A stretch of 49,349 nucleotides of DNA. Origin: CAYLXN01 sp964388235. Its GTDB lineage: Bacteria; Patescibacteriota; Saccharimonadia; Saccharimonadales; Saccharimonadaceae. A program made the translations under genes and the position numbers. The DNA lies in the NCBI GenBank assembly GCA_964388235.1, contig CAYLXN010000004.1, positions 1 to 49,349 of the forward strand. Direction: 5' to 3'. Every line of letters starts with the position of its first letter. Position 1 is the first letter of the stretch. This document shows positions 41,412-49,349 of this stretch, in pieces. Below the pieces are notes generated by a model. That model was given only the letters and a program-made list of their open reading frames with translations, was not told the origin of the DNA and searched no databases.

Positions 41412-42491
41412 TTATTTTTTTTCTAATACCTGATCTAGTTTTTCAAACTGTAATTCCGCCAACTGCTGCTGTTTCTGAACATCAATAACTTCTAGTTTGT
41501 CAATATCAATGTCATCAAGCTTCGACAATCCATTTTCAGTCGTAATATCTATAATTTGACCGCTAAAACCTATGTCGGCAAGGATGTTGTTAGTCTTTTG
41601 GCTGTAGGACATTGGGATAATTTTTTTGCCGAATACTAAGCCTAAAATCATCGCGTGCAATCGAGAGGACACAACTAATTGAGAGCCATAAATCATCTTA
41701 AGAGCTTCGTCCAAACTACCTCTATAATAAAACTCTTCTATATCAGTCACGCCCTTGTCTTGAGCTAGCTTTTTCAAATGCCGTACTGCCAGCTCATCCC
41801 CTTCTGAAGAACAAAATGACATCAAGATCGTTTTGTAACCTTTGCTAGACAATTTTTGAATTAACTTAACTAAAGCCTCGTTGTAGGCGCTAGAAACCTC
41901 ATCGCCGAAACGCCAACTAACATCCATAACAGAGATGATTGCTTGCTTCTCTACTTTAGTTTTGCATTGACTAGCGTCAAGCGAAAAAACCATATCCGTA
42001 GACAATCTGACATTTTTCAGGTCTGAAAACAACTCAAAAGAGTAGCGATCTCGAAAACAAACATCCTCAGCCCCAGCAAAAATCTGCCGCCCTACCTCCA
42101 CAAAAGCTTGGTCATCATACGGCCCAAAATTTGGATTTAAAATATAATAAGGTTTATTTTGCTGCTGCAAAAATTGGTAAAATTCTAACTCTTTTTGCCA
42201 AAATTTTTGATCATTTCCTTGAATAAAAACCGACCCTCCGACATAAACCAACAAGTCATGTTTTTTGACTAAAGCCATATATTTGCTAGTATGCTGAGTC
42301 CGATTGCGAATTTTATGAATGATCTTACGCCACAAATTTCGATCAACTCGAATATTTGACTGCTGCTCAAAGCAATGATTCTGATCATAAGCTAAGGTAA
42401 AATTATTTTGGTAACGTTCGGTCAAAACCTTGACCAACAAATCATCACCTAAATTTTGATGATTGTAATACCTGACTAAAACCGTTTTCAT
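41412..42491 (-). CDS. Polysaccharide pyruvyl transferase family protein
   Basis: 359 aa. N-terminal VLVRYYNHQNLGDDLLVKVL and VYVGGSVFIQ, a central MDVSWRFGDE and the C-terminal VVSSRLHAMILGLVFGKKII with the conserved SRLHA. This is the CsaB-like branch of PF04230, distinct from the 5857-6954 protein. It would add pyruvate ketals or otherwise modify the glycan. Last gene of the operon, with an ATGA overlap with the GT2 gene. Confidence 0.82.
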   Translation of the reverse strand: MKTVLVRYYNHQNLGDDLLVKVLTERYQNNFTLAYDQNHCFEQQSNIRVDRNLWRKIIHKIRNRTQHTSKYMALVKKHDLLVYVGGSVFIQGNDQKFWQKELEFYQFLQQQNKPYYILNPNFGPYDDQAFVEVGRQIFAGAEDVCFRDRYSFELFSDLKNVRLSTDMVFSLDASQCKTKVEKQAIISVMDVSWRFGDEVSSAYNEALVKLIQKLSSKGYKTILMSFCSSEGDELAVRHLKKLAQDKGVTDIEEFYYRGSLDEALKMIYGSQLVVSSRLHAMILGLVFGKKIIPMSYSQKTNNILADIGFSGQIIDITTENGLSKLDDIDIDKLEVIDVQKQQQLAELQFEKLDQVLEKK

Positions 42492-43492
42492 TTTACCCCC
42501 TTTAAAAAACGATTAATTTTTATAGCTGAAATCAGCAGATTGGGGCTGATAAAGGCAATTAAAGCTAATTGACGAGCGATAAAAGTCGTATTTTTGTCAG
42601 TGACAACACTAAAGCTATGCTGCTTCAATGTTGTTTTGAGTTTTTCTAAGTGAATTTTATATTTTACCAACTGGTCTTTTGGTAGCTGCAGCAACGAAAA
42701 AAGAGCACTAGCCGCTTCTCGAAAGTGCCGGTCTTTAGCCGCTCGGACGTTAGCTTGTCGCTCCAAGCAATCATCCAAAATCTGCTGAGTCATGTCAAGA
42801 CCAGCCATTCGCTTCGGGCTAAACTTTGCTCCGACTAAACTACCGGGCTGATCTTGGCGATAGCCATAACCTTGATAATTAGCTAGTAAACTAATTTTCT
42901 GAGCTTTTTTAAAAACCAGATAGTTGGTCAACACATCTTCTGCCATCGCCACACCGAGCGGAAACCTGACATCATCAAATAATTGCCGCCGATATAGTTT
43001 ACTCCAGACAGCGTTGGCAATTTCTTTTTGATACAAAAAATTATCAATCGCTGCACTTGCTGAAAAATCCTGGCGGTTTATGTTTTCTCGCTCAATGGTC
43101 GAAAAATCAGCCTCATCAACAAAAGAAATTCGAGACGAGCAAGCAATATCAACTGATTGATCTTCAAGCACTGCCAACATTTTTGTCAAAAAATCAACAT
43201 CCAACAAATCATCACTATCAATAAAACAAATATAATCACCACTAGCTTTATCTAGACCCGCATTGCGTGCCGCTGACACACCAGCGTTAGCTTGATGAAT
43301 CACTTTTACCCGCTCATCTTGTTGACTAAACTGATCACAAATACGCGGACTCTGATCCGACGAGCCGTCATCGACCAAAATTAATTCCAAATCATTATAA
43401 TTTTGACTCAACACCGTCTCAACGCTCGATCCTAGAAGTTTTTCGGCATTATAAACCGGCATAATCACCGAAACTAACTTATTTTTTGTCAT
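42488..43492 (-). CDS. Family 2 glycosyltransferase
   Basis: 334 aa. A GT-A fold start, VSVIMPVYNAEKLLGSSVETVL, LILVDDGSSD, GVSAARNAGLDKASGDYICFIDSDD (with the metal-binding DSDD) and a VWSKLYRRQLF segment typical of capsule and exopolysaccharide GT2 enzymes. ATG 43492 has GGAG 6-7 nt upstream and overlaps the preceding gene by 14 nt; an upstream in-frame start would only add a shadow of that gene. The sugar is not deducible. Confidence 0.87.
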   Translation of the reverse strand: MTKNKLVSVIMPVYNAEKLLGSSVETVLSQNYNDLELILVDDGSSDQSPRICDQFSQQDERVKVIHQANAGVSAARNAGLDKASGDYICFIDSDDLLDVDFLTKMLAVLEDQSVDIACSSRISFVDEADFSTIERENINRQDFSASAAIDNFLYQKEIANAVWSKLYRRQLFDDVRFPLGVAMAEDVLTNYLVFKKAQKISLLANYQGYGYRQDQPGSLVGAKFSPKRMAGLDMTQQILDDCLERQANVRAAKDRHFREAASALFSLLQLPKDQLVKYKIHLEKLKTTLKQHSFSVVTDKNTTFIARQLALIAFISPNLLISAIKINRFLKGVK

Positions 43493-44591
43493 ATAGCTCC
43501 TCAAACTGCTTAGCCGTGTTTTGAATATTGTATTTATTATCTGAGTCAACCTTTTCAGGCACAAAAAGTTGGCGATTGAATATCTCTATTTTTTCAGCCC
43601 AAACCTTTGGATTGTCATCTATGCTTAAAAACTCCAATCCATTACTTATTTTAGCTTCTAGAGGTACTCGCTTACTAGCAATGGCTGGCAGTTGGTTGAC
43701 TTGAGCTTCAATCAAGGCGATCCCTAACCCTTCAAAAAACGAAGGTAGCAGCATCACATCCATGGCACTGTAATATTGATTCAAATCAGCCCGACTACCC
43801 ATAAAAATAACCTCTTTTGTGACTTCAAGTTCATCAATTTTTTGCCTTATAATTGCTTCTTGATCGCCATCGCCAAACAGGATCAATTTAGTGCTTGGAT
43901 TAATTTTCCGATATTCCGCAAAAACCTCGATTAAATACGGGTGATTCTTGACATCATTAAATCTACCCACATGACCAACCAAAACCGTCTTTTCATCAAG
44001 GCCCAATTCTTGGCGTTTGGCTTTTCGCAAGTTTGAATCAAAGCTAAAATCATCAAATTTAATCCCATTGTAAATGATTGGCACCGATTTGTAGAATAAA
44101 TAATTAGCCGCCGCTTTACTACAAGCCACTAGCCGCGTCGACAGGGTCCAAAAAACAATTCTGGCTACTAAATGATAGATTCGCTTAGATAAACTCTCCT
44201 TTTTTATATCAGAATCAATACTATGAGAATGAACAATCCTGACTTTTACACCCGCTAAAAATGCTGCTATCAACCCAAACATTGAAGCAAAAAGAGTGTG
44301 CAAATGAACCACATCAATTTGGTTTTCAATCATAATCTGTTTTACTGTTTTAATATACGAACGACCACCCGCCTGTCTTGGACTTTGAGTCCGAATTATA
44401 CTTCCGCCCATTTTTTTAATTTCAGGCTCAAACAGATAGGCTTTATCTTTATTGCCATAGCACAAAAATATAAATTGGTATTTATCGCGATCGATCGCCC
44501 GAAACACGCTCATCAGCAAAGTCTCAACGCCACCTGCATTCATCCCGCCTACAACTTGCAAAATCTTAATTCTCGAATCATTTTCTTTCAT
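43479..44591 (-). CDS. Family 4 glycosyltransferase (EpsF-like)
   Basis: 370 aa with a GT-B fold: ILQVVGGMNAGGVETLLM, HLHTLFASMFGL, VHSHS, VGHVGRFNDVKNHPYLIE and LPSFFEGLGIALIEAQ, whose Glu-x7-Glu motif binds the donor. Resembles EpsF/WaaG-type retaining transferases. Start ATG 44591 lies 14 nt inside the preceding GT4 gene. Probably adds one residue to the lipid-linked oligosaccharide started by the phosphoglycosyl transferase. Confidence 0.87.
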   Translation of the reverse strand: MKENDSRIKILQVVGGMNAGGVETLLMSVFRAIDRDKYQFIFLCYGNKDKAYLFEPEIKKMGGSIIRTQSPRQAGGRSYIKTVKQIMIENQIDVVHLHTLFASMFGLIAAFLAGVKVRIVHSHSIDSDIKKESLSKRIYHLVARIVFWTLSTRLVACSKAAANYLFYKSVPIIYNGIKFDDFSFDSNLRKAKRQELGLDEKTVLVGHVGRFNDVKNHPYLIEVFAEYRKINPSTKLILFGDGDQEAIIRQKIDELEVTKEVIFMGSRADLNQYYSAMDVMLLPSFFEGLGIALIEAQVNQLPAIASKRVPLEAKISNGLEFLSIDDNPKVWAEKIEIFNRQLFVPEKVDSDNKYNIQNTAKQFEELYDKK

Positions 44592-45690
44592 CTAGCACCT
44601 CTAGGTAAATTTTTGCCATTTGTTTCACGGCCCGCTCAACCGAATATTTATCGACTAGCTGCAAACAGTTCTCAGCCAACTTGTCACGAAGATTGTCGTC
44701 ATCAGCGATTTTCTGGACCTGCTCGATAAATTTTTCTTGATCGCCAAGTAGATACATGAAGCCGTTCTCGCCATCAACGGTCAAATCACGATGACCACGA
44801 TTGGCCGACGCTACCACTGGCAAGCCCGAAGCCATCGCCTCCAGCAAATTCAAGCCCAATCCTTCCCTAATGCTTGAAGCTACACATATATCAGCTAGCG
44901 CATAAAAATCTTCAGTATTTTTGATGTATCCAGTAAACTTAACTTGCTTTTCAAGTTTTAATTGCTTGACCAAATCCTTCAATTCATGCTCCAAAACACC
45001 AGTTCCACAGAGAATTAGCTGGAAATTATCAGGTAAACTATCCAGACTTTCGATCAAAAATCTTTGGTTTTTATTTTGATTTAACTCAGCTACATAAATC
45101 ATAATTATATCATCAGACGTATATCCATGTTGTTTACGCAAGCCAGCTTTCTCCTCAGTAGTTGGCGATTTGAATTTGTCCAGGTTTACACCCACGCCAT
45201 CAATCTTATAAACTTGAGTCTTAAATTTGGCCTTGGCTCGCTGGTAATCTTCGGAATTAATCGTCACCACTGCATCTGCGGCGCTAGCGTAGTATTTCTC
45301 GATTGGATAATAAAACAGCCAGTACGACAGAGGCGCGCCATCGTAAAAATGAAATCCGTGAGCGGTATAAATCACTTTCGTGCCCCGCCGCCGAGCTTGT
45401 TTAGCCGCTTGACGAGCCACAATTCCCCCAACTGGTGTATGGCAATGAATTAAATCGTAATTATTTTGATCAATAATCGCTTTCAATTGACGATAGGCTC
45501 GGAGATTATCCATCGAAAAAGGTGATCTCTGAAAACTAATCTGATGGTGCTGATCACAATCTTTGACTTCCTCTTCACCCGCTGATGCATATTCAACCCG
45601 CCAGCCTTGCTGCTTGAACCAGCGCATAAATGGCCGATTAAACTTCGAAAAGTTAGCAGTGTGCGACACAAATAATACTTTTTTAGTCAT
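44578..45690 (-). CDS. Family 4 glycosyltransferase (EpsD/CpsF-like)
   Basis: 370 aa, GT-B fold. VLFVSHTANFSKFNRPFMRW is typical of exopolysaccharide GT4 enzymes that act second. Then HCHTPVGGIVAR, YTAHGFHFYDG and SSIREGLGLNLLEAMASGLPVV with the Glu-x7-Glu motif. ATG 45690 has GAAGG upstream and overlaps the sugar-transferase gene by 8 nt; the longer frame to 45786 is a shadow of that gene. Confidence 0.88.
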   Translation of the reverse strand: MTKKVLFVSHTANFSKFNRPFMRWFKQQGWRVEYASAGEEEVKDCDQHHQISFQRSPFSMDNLRAYRQLKAIIDQNNYDLIHCHTPVGGIVARQAAKQARRRGTKVIYTAHGFHFYDGAPLSYWLFYYPIEKYYASAADAVVTINSEDYQRAKAKFKTQVYKIDGVGVNLDKFKSPTTEEKAGLRKQHGYTSDDIIMIYVAELNQNKNQRFLIESLDSLPDNFQLILCGTGVLEHELKDLVKQLKLEKQVKFTGYIKNTEDFYALADICVASSIREGLGLNLLEAMASGLPVVASANRGHRDLTVDGENGFMYLLGDQEKFIEQVQKIADDDNLRDKLAENCLQLVDKYSVERAVKQMAKIYLEVLDERK

Positions 45691-46309
45691 TTTGACCTTC
45701 ACCATTCGCCCGTTTCGCCTTTGTCTTGTGCGAAACTTGATCATTATAACCTTCGGCCCCAAGAACAGCCTTAATCGTCCTGGCAATACATCGCAAATCC
45801 ATCACAAACCCAAAATTACTAATATAAAAACCATCCATTGCCGCCTTGGTCTCGTCATCCAGCTCATCCCGACCATTAGCCTGTGCCCAGCCAGTTATCC
45901 CTGGGCGAACACTGTTTGCTTTATATTTATCTCGCAACTCAATTAATTTATCCTCAGCTAAAATCACTGGCCGCGGCCCTACAAAACTCATATCGCCTTT
46001 GATGATATTGATTAACTGAGGTAGTTCATCAATGCTAGTTTTGCGCAACACTTTGCCAGCTCGAGTAATATAACTGACCGAGTCGTGAAATTCATTAGTG
46101 GCTTTATTCGGTGCGTCTATTCTCATACTACGAAATTTATAAAACATGAATGGCTTTTTATCCTTACCGTAGCGTAAGTGCTTGTATAGCACTGGCCCTT
46201 TCGAGTCGAGTTTGATAATAATCGCCACTACGACAAACAACAATGAGCCAATCAACAAACCAGCTGTTGCCAAAAAAACATCAGCCAGTCGTTTGATATA
46301 GGCGTACAT
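45683..46309 (-). CDS. Undecaprenyl-phosphate phosphoglycosyl transferase
   Basis: 208 aa, a small monotopic enzyme (PglC/WcaJ C-terminal type) that moves a phosphosugar from a UDP-sugar to undecaprenyl phosphate and so starts glycan assembly. A re-entrant N-terminal helix (VFLATAGLLIGSLLFVVVAII) is followed by GPVLYKHLRYGKD, FYKFRSMR, TSIDELPQLINIIKGDMS, FVGPRP and RPGITGWAQANGRDEL. The C-terminus is long, basic and hydrophilic. The start overlaps a 19-codon ORF by one base. First enzyme of a five-gene operon. Confidence 0.93.
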   Translation of the reverse strand: MYAYIKRLADVFLATAGLLIGSLLFVVVAIIIKLDSKGPVLYKHLRYGKDKKPFMFYKFRSMRIDAPNKATNEFHDSVSYITRAGKVLRKTSIDELPQLINIIKGDMSFVGPRPVILAEDKLIELRDKYKANSVRPGITGWAQANGRDELDDETKAAMDGFYISNFGFVMDLRCIARTIKAVLGAEGYNDQVSHKTKAKRANGEGQND

Positions 46310-46368
46310 TAAACCGCAACTCCCAAGGGAGATTGATAATCTTCAGGATAAAAAAGCTTATTATTCAT
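46309..46368 (-). CDS. 19-codon leader ORF coupled to the phosphoglycosyl transferase
   Basis: ATG 46368 with GGAG 5 nt upstream opens MNNKLFYPEDYQSPLGVAV, whose TAA overlaps the transferase ATG (TAATG). The Shine-Dalgarno belongs to this small frame, and the transferase has none better of its own, so ribosomes likely reach it through the leader. Composition (aromatic and Pro residues, no helix) does not suggest a membrane peptide. Confidence 0.55.
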   Translation of the reverse strand: MNNKLFYPEDYQSPLGVAV

Positions 46369-46389
46369 AATCACTCCATTCTAGCATAA

Positions 46390-46395
46390 ATTATA
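46390..46395 (-). promoter_or_regulatory. -10 box of the glycan operon
   Basis: TATAAT on the minus strand; predicted start near 46383, 15 nt before the leader ORF. An overlapping TATGC-TAGAAT downstream is an alternative. Confidence 0.5.
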
Positions 46396-46456
46396 GCAGT
46401 TCACGGTTTAAAGCTCAATCTAAAATCGCAAAATCATAAGCTTGCTGCTGCTTTGA

Positions 46457-47450
46457 TTATCGATCGTGATCAGTGCCACCCCACTCAACAGCCGAGAAAT
46501 CTTGGCGATCAAACTTAGCAAAAGTCTGCGGAATTGGGTTGGTGTTTTTGGTTGTGGATTTAATATGAATATGAACTCGTAATAGACTATCCGGCGCTGG
46601 ATAAATTTTTAATTCATTAGTTTGCTGCAAATCTTCAGTCAACACAAAACTAACCAAACTGGCAGGATTTTCCTCGAGCTTTGGCAGCCAGTACATAATA
46701 AATTCGTTACGCTCACGATCGTTTAGACCGATTTCAGTCAATTTAGCTTCCAAAAAGTCAGCTGCTCGATCTTTTTCGACATAAAAGCCTTGCGAAAAAT
46801 CAACCGCTTCTGGTTTTGACTCCTCCCAATAGATAGCGTAATATTTCTTGCCCTGAGCGTCGGTCAAATCACCATTTGGTTGAGCGGTGACTTTCCAGCC
46901 ATCAGCGCCATACTTCGGATACTGAGTGGTTATCCGTTCGGGATATTGGAGTTTAACTTGGATGTCTGTAGTTTCTTTTGGATAAAGATAAAGGATGGGC
47001 TTCTTTAACTCTATTCTTCCACCCGAGCCAGATCCATCGCTGTAGTCATCTGAAACCCTAGTCTCATCTACGCTTGATTGGTTTCGCCCCATGATGTCAC
47101 ACTTATTAGCATATATTCTAGCAGATAATCGAGTTTCTTTTCCCCCTCCCATTTCCTGCTCTGCTTCTTGCAGACTTCGAACTTGACAAAGCCGCTGAAT
47201 CGGATTTAAACTCAAGTTATATCCATCGGCATAATCCCCCAGTTTACTTTTATTAATCATCGCCAAGCCAGTATTGACGATTGCTATTGAAGCCACCAAA
47301 CCGATCAACCAACCAAAACCCCAACCGTAAATAAAATTTTTTATCTTCAGATTTTGGCTGTTTAGTGTTTATTTGCTTTGAATTATTTTGCTTTCCAGCG
47401 AAGCGAACTGGCTCGCTAGAAATTTGTTGTTGACGATCATTTTGTTTCAT
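46457..47450 (-). pseudogene. Single-helix surface protein, frameshifted at an A6 run
   Basis: The frame from ATG 47450 and the frame ending at TAA 46457 join if one A is removed from the six-A run at 47337-47342 (minus strand). The joined product (about 330 aa) has a Gln/Asn-rich cytoplasmic start, a clean helix spanning the junction (NFIYGWGFGWLIGLVASIA) and an outer domain beginning KKPILYLYPKETTDIQVKL, a conserved-looking block of unknown function. The joined helix makes the frameshift convincing. It may be a sequencing indel, transcriptional slippage or a real break. Extended -10 TGC-TAAACT gives a leaderless start at 47450. Confidence 0.7.
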
Positions 47451-47456
47451 GCATCT

Positions 47457-47465
47457 AGTTTAGCA
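47457..47465 (-). promoter_or_regulatory. Extended -10 promoter of the frameshifted gene (leaderless)
   Basis: TGC-TAAACT on the minus strand, 6 nt before ATG 47450. Confidence 0.45.
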
Positions 47466-47483
47466 CAAACACTAGCTTTTAGC

Positions 47484-49349
47484 TTAAACTTTTTGCAACT
47501 TGATTTGACATGATTTTTTATCGATCTGAATTGGATCAGTTGGTGTCTTAGTAATGATCGTTAAGTCTGAGGCTAGTGTCTCCTGCTGAATAATTTGCTG
47601 CTCAGCCTTAATCGCCGCCAGCAGATTTTCGTCCTCAGTTACTAACTCCAGTTTAATCCGATCATCAACATTCAGCCCAGCTTGTTTGCGAGTATTTTGA
47701 ACCGCCCGAATTACTTCACGCGCCAAACCCTCCAGTCGCAGCTCATAGGTCAATTCAGTGTCGAGCTCAATCGTCATTTGCTCAGATTCAGTCGCTTCAA
47801 ATTTAACATCTTTGATATTTAATTCTTCCGTAAGAATCTCCGCAAATTTATCCAAAGTTTCGAGTCTTGATTTGATTGTCGCCGTCTGCAGCGGTTGACG
47901 CACCTTAATTCCCTCTTTAGCCCGCTGATTCAAACCATCATTAATCAACTCTCGAACCGCCGCCATCTCCTCGATTACTTTTTCATCAACCTCACCCGCT
48001 GACAGCCAATCCAGCAAATGCACACTCTCGCCGCCAGTCATTTTCTGATACAATTCTTCCGCCAAAAACGGCACAAACGGCGCCAGAGCAATTGACAATC
48101 GAGTCAAGACATAGTGTAAAGTCTGATAGGCTTGATTTTTATCAGCATCATCCTCCGATTTCCAAAAACGACGCCGTGACCGACGGACGTACCAGTTCGA
48201 CGCATCATCAATAAACAGCAAAATCGGACTCAATGCATCAGGCAAATTATAATTATCCATATTTTGCTCAGTCGCCGCCACCAGTTGATGCAAGCGCGAA
48301 ACGATCCAGCGATCAAGCGGATTAGTCAGTTTATCTAATGAATCTTTGAGCTGACCATCAAATTCCCAGTCGTCGACTTCGGCATACATAGTGAAAAAGT
48401 CATACATGTTCCAAATCATCGATAATTTGCGCGCCACATCGGCCACATCTTTGTCAATCAAAGTGAAATCTTCACCGTTTAGCAGCGGTGATTGTAGCAG
48501 CAAAAATCGCAACGAATCAGCCGAAAACTTGTCCATCAGCTCGTTCGGATCAGTATAATTACCCAAACTTTTACTCATTTTGCGGCCATCATTGCCCGCC
48601 ACCACACCAGTGACAATCACATTTTTGAAAGCATTAGTTTCAAACAGCGCCGTCGACACCGCGTGCACATAGTAAAACCAAGCCCGCACTTGCCCGACAT
48701 ATTCAGTAATGAAATCGCCCGGAAAACTAGCCTCAAACTTAGTTTTATTTTCAAATGGATAATGGAATTGCGCAAACGGCATCGAGCCCGACTCAAACCA
48801 ACCATCGATCACTTTGTCAATTCGTTTGTAGTGAACGCCGTCTTTATCGAATTCAAGTTCATCTACCCATGGTCGATGATAATCTTCCAGCTCCACGCCA
48901 GATAACTCTTTCAATTCGGCATAAGAGCCGACCACAATTTGCTTTTTATTTCCATCCTCGTCAACACCTTCCCAAACCGGCATCGCCGTCGCCCAAAACC
49001 GATCGCGGCTCAAATTCCAATCTGGCGCTTGCTCAATCGTCTTAGCAAAACGGCCGTTTTTAATATGTTCTGGGAACCAATCAATCGGCTGATTGTTATC
49101 CAACATTTCTTGGCGCTGACCGTCAATATCCATAAACCAACTCGGGTGCGCCCGATAAATCAACCGTTCGCCTGTGCGCGGGTTGTGCGGATATTCATGC
49201 TGAATATAATCAATTTTTAGCGCCTTGCCGTCGGCCAAAATTTGTTTAGCAATACTTTTATTCACATCCCACAAATATTCACCCTGCCAATCACCATCGA
49301 CAAACTTACCATACTCATCTAATTTATGCACCACCGGTAAATCATATTT
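47484..49349 (-). CDS. ileS: Isoleucyl-tRNA synthetase, C-terminal part (5' end outside window)
   Basis: About 620 residues of IleRS, open to the right edge, so the Rossmann HIGH region lies outside. Visible are the editing-domain end (YDLPVVHKLDEYG), GRKMSKSLGNYTDPNELM with the KMSKS loop, the anticodon-binding domain (NWYVRRSRRRFWKS) and a C-terminal section like DUF5915 (LEGLAREVIRAVQNTRKQAG) in place of the zinc-binding tail of E. coli-type enzymes. That marks the type 2 (eukaryote/archaeal-like) IleRS, usually less sensitive to mupirocin. Charges tRNA-Ile. Confidence 0.95.
   Translation of the reverse strand, partial: KYDLPVVHKLDEYGKFVDGDWQGEYLWDVNKSIAKQILADGKALKIDYIQHEYPHNPRTGERLIYRAHPSWFMDIDGQRQEMLDNNQPIDWFPEHIKNGRFAKTIEQAPDWNLSRDRFWATAMPVWEGVDEDGNKKQIVVGSYAELKELSGVELEDYHRPWVDELEFDKDGVHYKRIDKVIDGWFESGSMPFAQFHYPFENKTKFEASFPGDFITEYVGQVRAWFYYVHAVSTALFETNAFKNVIVTGVVAGNDGRKMSKSLGNYTDPNELMDKFSADSLRFLLLQSPLLNGEDFTLIDKDVADVARKLSMIWNMYDFFTMYAEVDDWEFDGQLKDSLDKLTNPLDRWIVSRLHQLVAATEQNMDNYNLPDALSPILLFIDDASNWYVRRSRRRFWKSEDDADKNQAYQTLHYVLTRLSIALAPFVPFLAEELYQKMTGGESVHLLDWLSAGEVDEKVIEEMAAVRELINDGLNQRAKEGIKVRQPLQTATIKSRLETLDKFAEILTEELNIKDVKFEATESEQMTIELDTELTYELRLEGLAREVIRAVQNTRKQAGLNVDDRIKLELVTEDENLLAAIKAEQQIIQQETLASDLTIITKTPTDPIQIDKKSCQIKLQKV

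Noticed and set aside
47253..47450. Independent 65-aa protein upstream of the surface protein
   Set aside because: Its second half is the wrong-frame reading of a transmembrane helix; removing one A at 47337-47342 joins it to the next frame.

Overview
The window looks like a bacterial chromosome segment from the Patescibacteria (CPR), most likely Candidatus Saccharibacteria (TM7). This is inference from content: a type 2 isoleucyl-tRNA synthetase, a class Ib ribonucleotide reductase, MurT/GatD lipid II amidation, many type IV pilins beside ComEC, an XRE-HTH fused to MurA, a membrane-anchored Clp ATPase, tight gene packing and moderate-to-low GC. TGA is a normal stop (several ATGA stop/start overlaps), which argues against the UGA-recoding SR1/Gracilibacteria relatives. 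One 100-N assembly gap (11260-11359) interrupts the major pilin gene. I see no CRISPR array, insertion sequence or prophage.

Layout. 1-2.8 kb: an ABC exporter (FtsX/MacB-like permease, running off the left edge, and its ATPase). 2.9-7 kb: an oligosaccharide flippase, an FrhB-family protein and a pyruvyl-transferase-family protein. 7-9.1 kb: thyA and murB, divergent. 9.1-12.1 kb: five type IV prepilin genes. 12.1-12.4 kb: tRNA-His, tRNA-Gly and tRNA-Arg. 12.5-18.9 kb: HTH-MurA, a membrane Clp ATPase and a small membrane protein on the minus strand, divergent from murT-gatD. 18.95 kb: tRNA-Pro. 19-21.1 kb: thioredoxin-like, LiaF-like and PspC proteins. 21.2-24.9 kb: nrdI, a 60-aa gene, nrdE and nrdF. 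25-31.4 kb: CapA-like protein, NUDIX, RNase Y, TsaB, TsaE, ComEC and two membrane proteins. 31.4-36.5 kb: RimK, a RimB-like protease, two more RimK-like ATP-grasp ligases and a MATCAP/DUF1704 metallopeptidase. 36.5-40.3 kb: dnaJ, a YggT-like protein and dnaK, with CIRCE operators. 40.5-46.4 kb: a glycan assembly operon. 46.5-49.3 kb: a frameshifted surface protein and partial ileS.

How the genes fit together. Much of the window builds or guards the cell envelope: peptidoglycan precursors (murA, murB, murT-gatD), surface glycan (phosphoglycosyl transferase, four glycosyltransferases, two pyruvyl-transferase-family proteins, flippase), envelope stress (PspC/LiaF-like) and pili plus DNA uptake (pilins, ComEC). 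The best candidate for an undescribed system is 31403-36534: three ATP-grasp peptide ligases, a retropepsin-like tail protease and a tubulin-carboxypeptidase-like metalloprotease, consistent with adding and trimming peptide tails on proteins. A second is the HTH-MurA fusion, with an 18-bp palindrome over its own promoter and beside a membrane Clp ATPase.

Expression signals are regular. At eight genes or operons a -10 hexamer sits exactly 6 nt before the ATG, placing the predicted transcript start on the A of the start codon, so leaderless mRNA looks common. Other genes (pilA, dnaK, thyA, rny, nrdI) have ordinary Shine-Dalgarno leaders. Three genes (flippase, dnaJ, phosphoglycosyl transferase) are preceded by small ORFs whose stop overlaps the next start.
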